DNA of 64,000 bases, from contig CALUFQ010000005.1 in assembly GCA_944319925.1 (NCBI GenBank), positions 1 through 64,000 on the forward strand. Direction: 5' to 3'. A program made the translations under genes and the position numbers. This DNA comes from an uncultured Paraprevotella sp. (GTDB lineage Bacteria; Bacteroidota; Bacteroidia; Bacteroidales; Bacteroidaceae). Every line of letters starts with the position of its first letter. The stretch's first letter is position 1. Positions 10,831-21,247 of this stretch are shown in pieces. The notes beneath the pieces are model-generated. The model saw nothing but the letters and a program-made list of their open reading frames with translations, was not told the DNA's origin and did no database searches.

Positions 10831-11924
10831 TACTTGTCTTCCGAAGCGTTCAGTTTCAGTTTGTCACTGTCGTCACGGCGTTCATGGTATTGTTTACGCA
10901 ACGGATTGGCATGCGCTTCTTCATAACGCTGCCGGTTGCGGAACACGTCCAAGGCCGTATAGATGGCCTGGCGCATGGAAGCCTCGTCGGCTTTCCCCTT
11001 CCCGGCGATGTCGTATGCCGTGCCATGGTCAGGCGAAGTGCGCACGATGGGCAGACCCGCCGTGAAGTTCACGCCTTCGGCCATGGACAAAGCCTTGAAC
11101 GGGGCAAGTCCTTGGTCATGATACATGGCCAACACCCCGTCGAAATATTCGTAAGCACGATTACCGAAAAATCCGTCTGCCGGATAAGGGCCGATGCAAA
11201 TGATGCCTTCTTTCGACATTTCCTCTATCGCCGGGGCAATGATGTCCTGTTCCTCCATGCCCAACAGCCCACCGTCGCCCGCATGGGGATTCAGTGCCAA
11301 GACGGCAATCCGCGGCTTCTCCACGTTAAAATCCTTGCGCAACGCTTCATGGAAAATACGTATTTTGCGCATTACCACCTCCTTGGTTATGGCCTGCGCC
11401 ACCTCACGGATAGGCAAATGGGTGGTCACCAATGCAACACGTAACACATCGTTCATCAGAATCATCAACGCTTCGCGCCCGTCGCCCACACGTTCCTGGA
11501 TATACTCCGTGTGGCCGGGAAAATGGAAGCCGTCGCACTGGATGGCCGCCTTGTTGATCGGTGCCGTCACCAGCACGTCAAACAAACCTTCCCGATAGTC
11601 GGCCATGGCCCGCTCCAACGCTTTCAATGCCGCCTGCCCGCTTTCGGCCGTCGCCTGCCCGAAATCGATTTTCACTTCTTCGGACAGACAATCCACAAGA
11701 TTCAACTTGCCATCCACCACCTCGTCCGCTTTCTGAATCGTCACGAAGTTCGTGGTCAGTTCCAACGCCTTGCGGTGATAAGTGGCCACCTTGGGCGACC
11801 CATATATAATAGGTGTACACAATTCCAGCATCGCCGGTTCGCTGAATATTTTCAGGATGACCTCATATCCCACCCCGTTGACATCCCCGTGGGTTATCCC
11901 CACCACTATCTTACCGTTTTTCAT
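10830..11924 (-). CDS. pdxA: 4-hydroxythreonine-4-phosphate dehydrogenase
   Basis: 364 residues. PdxA oxidises 4-phosphohydroxy-threonine with NAD in pyridoxal phosphate synthesis. Family signatures are present: the N-terminal GITHGDVNGVGYE, metal-binding His in HFPGHTEY and MYHDQGLAPFKAL, and LPIVRTSPDHGTAYDIAG near the C-terminus. Length is slightly above the enterobacterial enzyme because of a charged tail. It lies 12 bases after the DUF4837 gene in the minus operon. Confidence 0.95.
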   Translation of the reverse strand: MKNGKIVVGITHGDVNGVGYEVILKIFSEPAMLELCTPIIYGSPKVATYHRKALELTTNFVTIQKADEVVDGKLNLVDCLSEEVKIDFGQATAESGQAALKALERAMADYREGLFDVLVTAPINKAAIQCDGFHFPGHTEYIQERVGDGREALMILMNDVLRVALVTTHLPIREVAQAITKEVVMRKIRIFHEALRKDFNVEKPRIAVLALNPHAGDGGLLGMEEQDIIAPAIEEMSKEGIICIGPYPADGFFGNRAYEYFDGVLAMYHDQGLAPFKALSMAEGVNFTAGLPIVRTSPDHGTAYDIAGKGKADEASMRQAIYTALDVFRNRQRYEEAHANPLRKQYHERRDDSDKLKLNASEDK

Positions 11925-11936
11925 TTTCGTATCTGT

Positions 11937-12983
11937 TTATTTGTTCTTTTTCGCGGCCACCACATCCACCTCCGGAATGTCGGCCTTCAATTCACGTTCT
12001 TGTTCACCTGGCAGGCAAAGCGTGTACAACGAGCCTTCCAGGCGGCGTATCAACCCGCGCTTGGCCCCATCGGGCGCATAGACAAAGCCCTCCACGACCA
12101 CCACGCGGTTGTGCAAGGTGTCCACACGCGAATGGCTCACGAACGGGCCGCCCATCGCGTCATGCTCCACATACCACAGCCCGCGGGTTTCCATCGCGTA
12201 CTGCCCCTTCACCACAATCGGCTTCACCATCGTGAAAGCCGTATCCGTTGTCATGTACATGCCCGGCCTCTCGCCCGGGATGTTGGCCTTCATCACAGAG
12301 TCGCGTTTACCCAACACATACTGTTTGTTAAACGTTTGCGGACCTTCGTAGGGATAAGCATACATACACAGGTTCAGCCTCCCATTGGAAGACGCCCAAA
12401 AGAAATCCTGCCCCTTTTTGCTGCTGTTGATTTCGGATGGTGCCCACACCTGGCAGTCGAACAATTCTTTTGCAAGTTCCTCCACCACGGTGGAATGCTT
12501 CTCTTCCAATTCGTTAATCAGCCGGTTCATTTCCACCTTCACAAAAAAATCCACGATATTTTCCGTGTTTCGTGTCACGAAACGAGCAAAATCGGCCTCG
12601 TTCGGGCTCTGGATGGTCAGCACCACTTGAGGATGGGAATACACATCGCGGGAGAACTTCATCTTCGACTGGGTATATTGCGTGGAGTCGATGTCCACCT
12701 TGATGATGTTCCTGAAGATGTTCGACACTTTGCTGAAAAGTTCCGTGTCCATCTGTGAAATGCGGAAAGAAGCCTCCGGCTGGGGAAGCCCAGGAATATC
12801 GGTATCCAACACCTTATGCAAGGCGCGGCCTGCCGGACGCTCCCAAAAATCGTCCTCCGCAATGACCAACACTTCATAAGGGCTTCCGCTGGATGCCGGT
12901 TTAATCACATTCTCGCATGAAGTCCACAACGCCGACAAGACGAACAACGCCATGCACGTCAAAAAAAGCCTATACTTCTTCAT
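11937..12983 (-). CDS. DUF4837 family lipoprotein
   Basis: 348 residues. A lipoprotein signal peptide (MKKYRLFLTCMALFVLSALW) leads to Cys 23 in the lipobox WTSC. The remainder fits DUF4837: an early VIAEDDFWERPAGRALH segment, then GRLNLCMYAYPYEGP in the middle. Such proteins are Bacteroidetes-specific, of unknown function and probably on the periplasmic side of the envelope. The gene sits between rlmN and pdxA in one transcription unit. Confidence 0.85.
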   Translation of the reverse strand: MKKYRLFLTCMALFVLSALWTSCENVIKPASSGSPYEVLVIAEDDFWERPAGRALHKVLDTDIPGLPQPEASFRISQMDTELFSKVSNIFRNIIKVDIDSTQYTQSKMKFSRDVYSHPQVVLTIQSPNEADFARFVTRNTENIVDFFVKVEMNRLINELEEKHSTVVEELAKELFDCQVWAPSEINSSKKGQDFFWASSNGRLNLCMYAYPYEGPQTFNKQYVLGKRDSVMKANIPGERPGMYMTTDTAFTMVKPIVVKGQYAMETRGLWYVEHDAMGGPFVSHSRVDTLHNRVVVVEGFVYAPDGAKRGLIRRLEGSLYTLCLPGEQERELKADIPEVDVVAAKKNK

Positions 12984-13006
12984 TGCCTTATCTCCTTTCC
13001 TTGTTT

Positions 13007-14053
13007 CTAATTTTTAATGTCCACACCCTGTTGTTTGGCCGTGCTCAACAAGCCACAAGCCGCAAAAATGTCCTGTCCACGCGACGCACGGATGGTCGTG
13101 AAAATCCCGTGGGCGGTCAGGTAATCGCGGAAGCGCACCATCCCTTCTTCCGGTGTTCCCGCCAACGCCACACCCGGCACGGCATGAAAACGAATCAGGT
13201 TGACCCGGCAATCCAATCCCCGCAAGAGGCGCAAAAGTTCCTTGGCATGCACCATGCTGTCGTTCACCCCGTCAAACATCGTGTATTCGAACGAAAGCCT
13301 GCGCTGGTGTGAAAAATCATACCTGCGCAACAAGGCGACAACCTCCTCGATGCCATAGCCGTTCTCGGCCGGCATCAGCCTTGCCCGTTGTTCCGGAAAA
13401 GGATTGTGCAGGCTGACAGCGAGATGGCATTCACTCTCGTCCAGGAATCGCTTCAGCCCATTGCGCACTCCGACCGTGGACACCGTAATCCGTCGCGGGC
13501 TCCAGGCATATCCGCTGCTGTCCGTGAGAATCTCTGTGGCCCGCAAGACTTGTTCCAGATTGTCCAACGGTTCACCCTGCCCCATGAAAACCACATTGGT
13601 CAGGCTGTCCCGCTCGGGAAGGGAATAAAGCTGGTTCAAGATGTCCGCAGCCGCAAGGTTTCCCTGGAATCCCTGTTTGCCCGTCATGCAGAAACGGCAT
13701 CCCATCCTGCACCCCACCTGCGACGACACGCAAAGTGTCGCCCGCTCGCCATCGGGAATATAGACGGTTTCCACGTACTTTCCATCCCGTGTGCGGAAAA
13801 GATATTTCACCGTGCCGTCCGACGAACGCTGCTCCTCCACGGGCGAGGCACATCCGACGACATAACGCTCACCGAGCCGTTGGCGGTTTTGTACAGAAAG
13901 ATTTGTCATCTCGTCTATGGAGGACACTTTCTTCTTGTACAACCAATCCGCCATCTGCCGTGCCGCAAAAGGAGGCATCCCGACCAGGCTGGCCACCTCT
14001 TTCAATTCGGGCAACGTCATGCCCAACAACGGAATCTTGTTCTCTCCGCCCAT
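13007..14053 (-). CDS. rlmN: Dual-specificity 23S rRNA/tRNA adenine-C2 methyltransferase RlmN
   Basis: 348 residues from the ATG at 14053 (MGGENKIPLLG). The radical-SAM motif CRMGCRFC binds the 4Fe-4S cluster. MGQGEPLDNLEQVL and TVSTVGVRNGL are typical RlmN segments, and the C-terminal RASRGQDIFAACGLL carries the second catalytic Cys. The enzyme methylates A2503 of 23S rRNA and A37 of some tRNAs. An upstream ATG at 14077 is unlikely because it overlaps the -7 box (14076-14083) and would lie before the transcription start. Confidence 0.95.
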   Translation of the reverse strand: MGGENKIPLLGMTLPELKEVASLVGMPPFAARQMADWLYKKKVSSIDEMTNLSVQNRQRLGERYVVGCASPVEEQRSSDGTVKYLFRTRDGKYVETVYIPDGERATLCVSSQVGCRMGCRFCMTGKQGFQGNLAAADILNQLYSLPERDSLTNVVFMGQGEPLDNLEQVLRATEILTDSSGYAWSPRRITVSTVGVRNGLKRFLDESECHLAVSLHNPFPEQRARLMPAENGYGIEEVVALLRRYDFSHQRRLSFEYTMFDGVNDSMVHAKELLRLLRGLDCRVNLIRFHAVPGVALAGTPEEGMVRFRDYLTAHGIFTTIRASRGQDIFAACGLLSTAKQQGVDIKN

Positions 14054-14075
14054 CTTCACTTCCTTAATTTTGCAC

Positions 14076-14083
14076 ACAAAGTT
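14076..14083 (-). promoter_or_regulatory. -7 box of rlmN-secG operon
   Basis: TAACTTTG on the minus strand, about 23 bases before the rlmN start at 14053. It is divergent to the promoter of the gene at 14158. Confidence 0.55.
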
Positions 14084-14127
14084 AAGGAAAAAAGAGAAAA
14101 CTTTCCACTATATTGGACTTCTATTCG

Positions 14128-14135
14128 TATATTTG
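14128..14135 (+). promoter_or_regulatory. -7 box of the GT2/DUF4922/SpoIID operon
   Basis: TATATTTG fits TAnnTTTG and lies 22 bases before the start codon at 14158. The -33 element is not a clear TTG. Confidence 0.5.
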
Positions 14136-14157
14136 CAGCTAATATTGCATAAAAAAG

Positions 14158-17100
14158 ATGAAGTCATCCCTATATCCCCCACGAATAGACTGTTTCCTGC
14201 CATACGGAACAGAAACACAACTTTCGCAACTCGTCGAACAAATCAAGGGCAGCGGGGTCGTCCGTCGTTTTCATGTCATCTGCACAAAAGGCTTCAAGGG
14301 CTTGTTGCCGGACGGATGCCTCCCGCTAACGGCGGAAAACTTGTCCGGGACGGCTGTGTTCGAGGAAATTGCGAAACGGTGCGAAGCGGAATACTGCCTT
14401 CTTTACCAGAAAACACTGCCGTTGGAACTGGGATTCCACGCCTTGGAACGATGGTTGCGCGTGGCCGACGACACACAGGCCGCCATGATATACGCCGACC
14501 ATTACACCGTAAAAGACGGGCAACGGCAACCCAAGCCGCTCATCGACTACCAGCCCGGAAGCCTGCGGGACGACTTCGACTTCGGCCCACTGGTACTGAT
14601 ACGCACCGACGCGCTGAAAGCATACACCTCGCAAGGCGGCATGCCGGACTACCAGTTTGCCGGATGGTATGACCTGCGTCTCTACCTCAGCCGCCACGGG
14701 GAACTGTTCCATCTGAACGAATACCTCTACACGGAAACAGAGACCGACCTGCGCAAAAGTGGGGAAAAGAATTTCGACTACGTAAATCCCAAAAACCGCG
14801 CCGTGCAAATCGAAATGGAACAAGCCTGCACGGCACACCTGAAACAAATCGGCGCCTATCTTGCCCCGGACGAATTTGACGAAGTGGATTTCCAAGCCGG
14901 GCAGTTTGCCCACGAGGCTTCGGTCGTCATCCCCGTACGCAACCGGGCGCGCACCATCGAAGATGCCATGCGCAGCGTGTTGTCGCAAGAAACCACTTTC
15001 GACTTCAACCTGATAGTCGTGGACAACCACTCCACGGACGGCACCACGGAAATCATAGACAGGTTCAAGGACGACCCGCGCGTAGTGCATCTCATTCCCC
15101 AGCGCGACGACCTTGGCATCGGAGGCTGCTGGAACATGGCCGTGCACCATCCCGAGTGCGGTAAATTCGCCGTCCAGCTAGACTCGGACGACCTTTACAG
15201 CTCGCCCCGCACCCTGCAGCAAGTCATCGACACGTTCTACCGGGAAAAAGCCGCCATGGTCATCGGTGCCTACCGCATGACGGACTTCACCCTGCAAACC
15301 CTGCCGCCCGGCCTCATCGACCACCGGGAATGGACTCCCGACAATGGACGGAACAACGCCTTGCGCATCAACGGGCTAGGTGCCCCGCGGGCTTTCTTCA
15401 CCCCCGTCCTGCGGCGGCTGCAAATCCCCAACACCAGCTATGGAGAGGACTACGCGCTCGGCCTTTGTTTCTCGCGTTACTACCGCATCGGCCGGATTTA
15501 TGACGAGGTCTATCTTTGCCGACGCTGGGAAGGCAATTCCGATGCCGCACTGAACGTGCAACAAGTCAACGCCAACAACCTCTACAAAGACCGCCTCCGC
15601 TCTATCGAATTGGATGCCCGCCGACGGCTCAACACTCTTTGGGCGCACCATTTGGAGGAAAAGGAGATGCACACATTCTTCCAAAAACAAATGGAAACGT
15701 GGGACGAAGCACGGCAACACTATGCCGACCTGGACAAAGTGGAAAACAAACCGCTTCCTGCCGGGGACTACAACCTGACGGCGCAATTCAATCCGGCGCG
15801 TATCCGTTCCACGGAAGCCGACATCACAGCCAAAGCCGTGGCAAACCGCCCTTGCTTCCTCTGCGACCTGCACCGTCCGGAAACACAGCTGTCTTTGCCC
15901 ATAGAAGGGCACTATCAGTTGCTGGTCAACCCCTATCCTATCCTCCCGGAACATTTCACGATTCCAACCCGCCGGCACACGCCGCAAACCATACTCCCGC
16001 ACTTCAACGCCCTGCGCGACATGGCATGGAACGTCCCGGACATGCTGTTCTTCTACAACGGCCCCCTCTGCGGCGCATCGGCCCCCGACCATGCCCACTT
16101 CCAAGCCGGCACCCGGGGTGTGCTGCCCATTGAAAGAGATTGGAAAAGCTATGAAATAGGCATGGAAAAGCTCTATCCGCGACAGCCGGAAGAAGAAGAG
16201 GCCATGGAAGACCTGATGGCACAAAACGCCAACTGCGGGCTTTACCTGCTCAAAAGCTACGTGTGCCCGGTATTTGTCATCCGTACCCGCCCGTCGGAAA
16301 AGCCATGCATCCTTTTCGACAAGCTATACCACGCCCTTCCATGCCACCAAGGAGAAAGCGAACCACGCATGAACATTATCTGCTGGCGGCAAAACTGGAA
16401 TGCCGGACGCGAGGACGAAATCGTCACGCTGGTCTTTCCGCGCAAGAAACATCGCCCCGACTGCTATTTCCAAAAGGAAAATGCAAGGATGCTCGTCAGC
16501 CCGGGTGCCCTGGACATGGGCGGATTGCTCATCACTCCACGCGAAGAAGACTTCCGGAAAATCACTGCCGGACAAGCCGTTGAAATCCTTCGGGAAGTAA
16601 GCATGGACGAAACGGAACTGGCTCCCGTCATCGCCTGTTTCGCCCATCCCCCCAAAAAGGAAAACACAATCCTCGCCGCCACGGCTTCCGCCTTTCCGCA
16701 AGAGGACGGCAAGGAGCCGGAGGTGAACGTGGGCATCATGAGCCGCAAGCTCATCCGGTTTTCCCTGAACGCCGCATATACGGCCAAAGGCTTGTCCGCC
16801 CAAGGGAAACAAACGGTAGAATACAGCGAAGGCGGCATCTTGTGGAACGGCAACCTTTATCGGGAACTGACATTCACGCCGCAAGGCAAAGCAGCTTCAT
16901 TCTCGCTCGAAGACGTGACCATCGGCATCAAATTCCACTGGGAACGCCAAGAAACACAAACCTTCAGCGGCATCCTGAAACTGGTCGTGGAAGAAGAGAA
17001 AATCACGGCCATCAACGTGCTGCCGGTCGAAGACTATCTCGTGAGCGTCATTTCCAGTGAAATGAGCGCATCTTCCTCACCCGAGTTCCTGAAAGCCGCA

Positions 17101-18036
17101 GCCGTCATCAGCCGTAGCTGGCTCTACGCACAAATCGAAAAACGCAGGAAACAAGACGGGCATGAACGCGGATTTTTCTCATTCAACAAAAGCGAAGGTG
17201 AACAAATCCGGTGGTACGACCGCGAAGACCACACCCTGTTCGACGTCTGCGCCGACGACCATTGCCAACGCTACCAAGGCATCACGCGGGCCTGCAACAA
17301 CGCCGTCCGGGAAGCCGTCGAAGCCACACGCGGACAAATTCTCATGTATGGCGAAGAAATCTGCGACGCGCGCTTCTCGAAATGTTGCGGAGGGGCAACC
17401 GAAGAGTTTGAATATTGCTGGGAAGACAAACACCTGCCCTACCTGACCAGCATCCGGGACGAAGCACCGGGAAAAGGAAAGACGCGCCCCCAGATGCCGG
17501 ATTTGAGCCGTGAAGAAGAAGCAAGGAAATGGATCCTGGGCAATCCGCCCTCTTTCTGCCATACGGCGGACAAGGAAATCCTGCGCCAAGTGCTGAACGA
17601 CTACGACCAGGAAACCGCCGACTTCTACCGCTGGCAGGTGGAATACACGCAAGAGGAACTGGCAAGCCTCATCGCGGAGAACCTGAAAACAGACTTCGGG
17701 GACATCCTCGACCTTGTCCCGGTGGAAAGAGGCCACGGGGGGCACATCAGCAAGCTACGAATCGTAGGCTCAAGGCACACGCTCGTCGTAGGCAAGGAAT
17801 TGGAAATACGCCGCATACTGAGCCATACCCACCTGTTCAGCTCGGCTTTCGTCGTGGAAAAGAAAGAACTGTCCGAAAACATCCCCGGACGGTTCGTCCT
17901 CCACGGTGCCGGATGGGGACACGGGGTCGGACTGTGCCAAATCGGTGCAGCCGTCATGGGCGCGAAAGGCTACCGGTATGACGAGATCCTGAAACATTAC
18001 TACGACGGCATCCGCCTCCACAAAGCATACCGATAA
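14158..18036 (+). CDS. Four-part fusion: GT2-like, DUF4922 (HIT-like) and SpoIID/LytB domains
   Basis: 1292 residues with no signal peptide. Residues 1-250 look like a divergent GT2 domain. A proper GT2 core follows at about 254-400 ([18 protein letters not shown], then [10 protein letters not shown]). DUF4922 covers about 520-800 and has a HIT-like motif [11 protein letters not shown] near 639-650, suggesting a nucleotidyl-transferase-like fold. A SpoIID/LytB domain covers about 940-1290 ([35 protein letters not shown]). SpoIID-type proteins act on or activate enzymes that cleave glycan strands of peptidoglycan. The following genes (AmpG-like permease, sugar kinase) suggest a role in cell-wall recycling. 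How cytoplasmic-type and envelope-type domains share one chain is unexplained. Confidence 0.85.
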   Translation: MKSSLYPPRIDCFLPYGTETQLSQLVEQIKGSGVVRRFHVICTKGFKGLLPDGCLPLTAENLSGTAVFEEIAKRCEAEYCLLYQKTLPLELGFHALERWLRVADDTQAAMIYADHYTVKDGQRQPKPLIDYQPGSLRDDFDFGPLVLIRTDALKAYTSQGGMPDYQFAGWYDLRLYLSRHGELFHLNEYLYTETETDLRKSGEKNFDYVNPKNRAVQIEMEQACTAHLKQIGAYLAPDEFDEVDFQAGQFAHEASVVIPVRNRARTIEDAMRSVLSQETTFDFNLIVVDNHSTDGTTEIIDRFKDDPRVVHLIPQRDDLGIGGCWNMAVHHPECGKFAVQLDSDDLYSSPRTLQQVIDTFYREKAAMVIGAYRMTDFTLQTLPPGLIDHREWTPDNGRNNALRINGLGAPRAFFTPVLRRLQIPNTSYGEDYALGLCFSRYYRIGRIYDEVYLCRRWEGNSDAALNVQQVNANNLYKDRLRSIELDARRRLNTLWAHHLEEKEMHTFFQKQMETWDEARQHYADLDKVENKPLPAGDYNLTAQFNPARIRSTEADITAKAVANRPCFLCDLHRPETQLSLPIEGHYQLLVNPYPILPEHFTIPTRRHTPQTILPHFNALRDMAWNVPDMLFFYNGPLCGASAPDHAHFQAGTRGVLPIERDWKSYEIGMEKLYPRQPEEEEAMEDLMAQNANCGLYLLKSYVCPVFVIRTRPSEKPCILFDKLYHALPCHQGESEPRMNIICWRQNWNAGREDEIVTLVFPRKKHRPDCYFQKENARMLVSPGALDMGGLLITPREEDFRKITAGQAVEILREVSMDETELAPVIACFAHPPKKENTILAATASAFPQEDGKEPEVNVGIMSRKLIRFSLNAAYTAKGLSAQGKQTVEYSEGGILWNGNLYRELTFTPQGKAASFSLEDVTIGIKFHWERQETQTFSGILKLVVEEEKITAINVLPVEDYLVSVISSEMSASSSPEFLKAAAVISRSWLYAQIEKRRKQDGHERGFFSFNKSEGEQIRWYDREDHTLFDVCADDHCQRYQGITRACNNAVREAVEATRGQILMYGEEICDARFSKCCGGATEEFEYCWEDKHLPYLTSIRDEAPGKGKTRPQMPDLSREEEARKWILGNPPSFCHTADKEILRQVLNDYDQETADFYRWQVEYTQEELASLIAENLKTDFGDILDLVPVERGHGGHISKLRIVGSRHTLVVGKELEIRRILSHTHLFSSAFVVEKKELSENIPGRFVLHGAGWGHGVGLCQIGAAVMGAKGYRYDEILKHYYDGIRLHKAYR

Positions 18037-18039
18037 GCC

Positions 18040-19356
18040 ATGGGACACTATCACGACACGACAGCACAGGCTGCCACGCACAGCCGGAATCCATGGAAAT
18101 GGATTCCCACACTCTACTTTGCCGAAGCACTTCCCTACGTGGCAGTCATGACCATCTCCACCGTGATGTATGAACGGCTCGGACTTTCCAACGCGGAAAT
18201 AGCCTTCTACACGAGCTGGCTCTACCTGCCTTGGGCCATCAAGCCGCTGTGGAGTCCGTTCATCGACCTGTTCAAAAGCAAGCGGTGGTGGATTTTAGTA
18301 ATGGAAACCCTCGTCGCCATCGCCATCGCGGGCGTGGCGTTCTTCACCCCCACCCCGCACTTCCTGTGGTTCACGCTGGCTTTCTTCTGGCTGATGGCTT
18401 TCAGCAGTGCCACACACGACATCGCCGCCGACGGCTTCTACATGCTGGCCCTCGACCCGCACGAACAAACCCTCTACGTGGGCATCCGCAGCACGTTCTA
18501 CCGCATCGCCACCATTGCCGGGGGCGGCCTGTTCATCATGCTGGCCGGCACGCTGGAAACGTTCACGCGCCGCATCGCCTTCTCCTGGAGCATCACATTC
18601 TACCTGTTGGCGGCTTTCTTCGTGCTCGTCACGGCCTACCACGTGTTCTTCCTTCCGCGTCCCGGATGCGACCGGACAAACCTGGTCCGCTCGGCCAAAG
18701 AGTTGCTGAAAGATTTCACGCTCACTTTCGTCTCCTTCGTTCAAAAACCACAGGCTTTCACGGCCATACTTTTCATGCTGTTCTACCGCCTGCCCGAAGC
18801 GTTGCTCATCAAAATTGCCAACCTGTTCATGATTAAACCGGTCAGCGAAGGCGGCCTGGGGCTTTCCACGCAGGAAGTGGGCTTCGTGCAGGGCACCGTG
18901 GGCGTGCTCGGCCTGACGCTGGGAGGCATCATAGGCGGCATCGCCGCCTCGCGCGGCGGGTTGAAAAAATGGTTATGGCCAATGGTGTGGAGCATCACCA
19001 TCCCCGACCTTGTCTATGTTTACCTGAGCTATTTTCAAACACAAGACTTCCTGCTCATCAACATCCTCGTCTTCATAGAGCAGTTCGGCTACGGGTTCGG
19101 CTTCACGGCCTACATGCTCTACCTTATATATTATTCGCAGGGAGAACAGCAAACGTCCCACTACGCCATCTGCACCGCCTTCATGGCCTTGTCCATGATG
19201 TTGCCGGGGCTGGTGGCGGGAGAAATCCAGGAAGCCGTGGGCTATTTCGACTTCTTCCTCATCGTCATGCTGTGTTGCGCCGCCACGGTAGGCGTAGCCG
19301 CCCTCCTGAAGATTGACCCCGAATTTGGCAAAAAGACACCCCATGGACACGCATAA
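18040..19356 (+). CDS. AmpG-like muropeptide permease (MFS)
   Basis: 438 residues with about 12 membrane helices. The N-terminus (PTLYFAEALPYVAVMTISTVMYERLGLSNAEIA) and SSATHDIAADGFYM resemble AmpG-family proton-driven importers of anhydro-muropeptides or free MurNAc. It starts 4 bases after the fusion gene and overlaps the next gene by 14 bases, so all three are in one operon. In Tannerella and Bacteroides, AmpG-like permeases cluster with MurNAc recycling enzymes, which supports the role; the exact substrate is inferred. Confidence 0.85.
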   Translation: MGHYHDTTAQAATHSRNPWKWIPTLYFAEALPYVAVMTISTVMYERLGLSNAEIAFYTSWLYLPWAIKPLWSPFIDLFKSKRWWILVMETLVAIAIAGVAFFTPTPHFLWFTLAFFWLMAFSSATHDIAADGFYMLALDPHEQTLYVGIRSTFYRIATIAGGGLFIMLAGTLETFTRRIAFSWSITFYLLAAFFVLVTAYHVFFLPRPGCDRTNLVRSAKELLKDFTLTFVSFVQKPQAFTAILFMLFYRLPEALLIKIANLFMIKPVSEGGLGLSTQEVGFVQGTVGVLGLTLGGIIGGIAASRGGLKKWLWPMVWSITIPDLVYVYLSYFQTQDFLLINILVFIEQFGYGFGFTAYMLYLIYYSQGEQQTSHYAICTAFMALSMMLPGLVAGEIQEAVGYFDFFLIVMLCCAATVGVAALLKIDPEFGKKTPHGHA

Positions 19357-20218
19357 GGATTTCATCGTGGCCGATGCCGGCTCCACAAAAACCACCTGGT
19401 TCCGGATTTTCCCCGACGGACGGCGGGCATTCACCGTCACGCAGGGTATCAATCCCGTCTTGCAAGACGATGCGGCCATTCGCGGCATCATCGAAAAAGA
19501 AGCCTTTCCGCGACAGATTTTCGACAATGCGGAAAACTCACACATTTATTATTACGGCGCGGGGTGCATTCCGTCCCAATGCCGGCGGATGGAAACCCTG
19601 CTTGCCGGAGTGTGCCGTAGCAGCCACGTCGAAGTGCGCTCCGACCTGTGGGGTGCCGCGCGTGCCTTGTGCGGGCACGAAGCCGGCATCGCCTGCATCC
19701 TCGGCACAGGCGCGAACTCATGCAAATATGACGGGCGCGACATCGTCCGACACGTTTCCCCGTTAGGCTACATATTAGGGGACGAAGGAAGCGGGGCGGC
19801 ACTGGGCAAACGCCTGGTAGCCGACATCTTGAAAAAACTGCTCCCTGAAGATTTGTGCCACGAATTTGCATCAGCCTATGGATGGGACGAAACCGACATC
19901 ATCCGAAAAGTCTATCGCGAACCCGGCGCAAACCGCTTCCTGGCCTCCCTCACCCCATTCCTGAAAGCACACGCCGCACACCCGGCCATCCACGCGTTGC
20001 TTCTGGAATGTTTCGATACCTTTTTTGCCCGGAACGTGATGTCATACGCGCCGGGCACATTACCGGTGCATTTCACGGGAAGCATCGCTTTCCATTTCCA
20101 AGACGAACTCAAGGAAGCGGCCCGACACCGCCATCTGTGTGTAGGGAAAATCATCAAAGACCCGATGGAAGGCATGCTGAAATACCATTCGGCCTCCCCC
20201 AAAAACGAGCCTGAATAA
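19343..20218 (+). CDS. BadF/BadG-type amino sugar kinase (MurK/NagK-like)
   Basis: 291 residues from the ATG at 19343 (MDTHKDFIVADAGSTKTTWF). ASKHA-fold motifs are visible: phosphate-1 loop DAGSTKT near 10, phosphate-2 GTGANSC near 117 and GDEGSGAALGK near 137. These kinases phosphorylate N-acetylglucosamine or N-acetylmuramic acid. With the AmpG-like permease directly upstream, a recycling kinase is the likeliest role. A start at 19313 is possible but would overlap the permease more deeply. Confidence 0.85.
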   Translation: MDTHKDFIVADAGSTKTTWFRIFPDGRRAFTVTQGINPVLQDDAAIRGIIEKEAFPRQIFDNAENSHIYYYGAGCIPSQCRRMETLLAGVCRSSHVEVRSDLWGAARALCGHEAGIACILGTGANSCKYDGRDIVRHVSPLGYILGDEGSGAALGKRLVADILKKLLPEDLCHEFASAYGWDETDIIRKVYREPGANRFLASLTPFLKAHAAHPAIHALLLECFDTFFARNVMSYAPGTLPVHFTGSIAFHFQDELKEAARHRHLCVGKIIKDPMEGMLKYHSASPKNEPE

Positions 20219-20279
20219 AACTTTTTAAGATACATCCAGCATTTTTTTCAAAAACATGTTGTAAAGCATAAATAAAGCC

Positions 20280-20310
20280 TTGCAGGTATGCCAAAATGGG
20301 GCTACCTTTG
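20280..20310 (+). promoter_or_regulatory. Strong promoter of predicted small RNA 1
   Basis: TTG (20280-20282), 20 bases, TACCTTTG (20303-20310) is a near-ideal Bacteroidetes promoter. It lies after the sugar kinase stop and before any downstream gene. Confidence 0.65.
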
Positions 20311-20315
20311 CATCG

Positions 20316-20408
20316 TTATCCTGAAAACAATCTTTTTACCTTAAACAAAACTAATACCTAAAAAACTAAAGAATGCGGGTCGCTGTGAAGCGGCCCGCAT
20401 TTCTTTAT
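20316..20408 (+). ncRNA. Predicted small RNA 1 (about 90 nt)
   Basis: Starts just after the promoter at 20280-20310. It has an A-rich unstructured body and ends in a hairpin (arms 20372-20383 and 20391-20402, one T-G wobble) followed by TTCTTT. No open frame of note is inside. It could instead be the 3' leader and terminator of the kinase operon with a fortuitous promoter. Confidence 0.45.
20372..20402 (+). terminator. Hairpin terminator
   Basis: 12-base arms AATGCGGGTCGC and GCGGCCCGCATT around TGTGAAG-type loop bases, followed by a T-rich tract. It probably ends the kinase operon and the predicted small RNA 1. Confidence 0.65.
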
Positions 20409-20424
20409 GCCCCCCGAAAGTCTA

Positions 20425-20700
20425 GAACAGCCCGCATTCTTGGGGATTTAACACCATCTGGAAAAACGAATTGAGGGAATTGAATGATACAGAGCTCCTG
20501 CTTTTACAAACTTCTGAATGTCGGCAGTCAAAGCCCGCCGGAAAGAACTGTCCCGCCTCGCAGGGGGACGAGCCCCGAAAGGCCAGAGGGGTTTCCCGCC
20601 CACGCTGCATTCCGCATGGCGTACAGAACGGCCATTATGGCCGCCGCATGGCGCACAGAAGAGACGTTACGCCCCACGCAGAATTATTAAATCCCCATTA
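20425..20700. repeat. Palindrome-rich intergenic element, copy B (inverted)
   Basis: Begins AGCCCGCATTCTTGGGGATT and carries the same segments as copy A in reverse order of the flank: ACTTCTGAATGTCGGCAGTC, then GGGGACGAGCCCCG, then GGTTTCCCGCCCACG-type sequence and one unit with GGCCATTATGGCC. It ends at ATTAAATCCCC. It has fewer internal units than copy A. Confidence 0.6.
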
Positions 20701-20744
20701 AATTTCTACTGCCCCCGAAATATGCAAGAATTGGAATGTGGACA

Positions 20745-20806
20745 TAAAAAAAGGGCTCCGCTGAGCCCAACCTTTGTTAACCTTAAATCTAATACTATGA
20801 AAAACA
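20745..20806 (-). ncRNA. Predicted small RNA 2 (about 60 nt)
   Basis: Runs leftward from a strong promoter (20812-20841) to a hairpin with GGGCTC/GAGCCC arms (20753-20768) and seven Ts on the minus strand. It contains no open frame. It converges on predicted small RNA 1 with the copy B repeat between them. Confidence 0.5.
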
Positions 20807-20811
20807 CGATG

Positions 20812-20841
20812 CAAAGGTACGACTTTTCGGGAATTTTGCAA
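20812..20841 (-). promoter_or_regulatory. Strong promoter of predicted small RNA 2
   Basis: On the minus strand: TTG (20841-20839), 19 bases, TACCTTTG (20819-20812). Spacing and both boxes match the Bacteroidetes consensus. Confidence 0.65.
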
Positions 20842-20844
20842 TAG

Positions 20845-21247
20845 AAGAAAGAACATTCAGGTCTTGTTTTAAGTCTTTTTAATGAAATGGACACTGATAT
20901 TTAGAAACTGTTCAAAATCTGTTTGGCATGAGTTCGGAAGTTGCTTCCGAAAGTGCTTTTCACTTTTTACGAAAAAGCAAGGGACGACCCGACACCCCGA
21001 AACGGAAAGTTCAATCGAGCCAAAGCAAACGGGCTTGTCATGCCGGGCACGAGAGATTCTTGTAAATAATCGGCAAACCACCACCTAGGCACAGACAAAA
21101 ACACACCAGCGAGGAAAAATTCTTGCAGACTTTCACCCCCTTTAAACAGTCACTAAATATATTTTCATTTTCATCAATTTGTCTTTTTCAAATACAACGG
21201 CAAAATAAAAATGCGACCTGTTGAAAAATTAATTTATGTAAACCTTT
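20845..21247. other. Gene-free region before the capsule locus
   Basis: I see no gene. It contains TTAGAAACTGTTCAAAAT (20901-20918), a degenerate copy of the 18-base repeat at 53803 and 56603. I found no pair of inverted repeats that would mark a Mpi-type invertible promoter. Confidence 0.45.
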
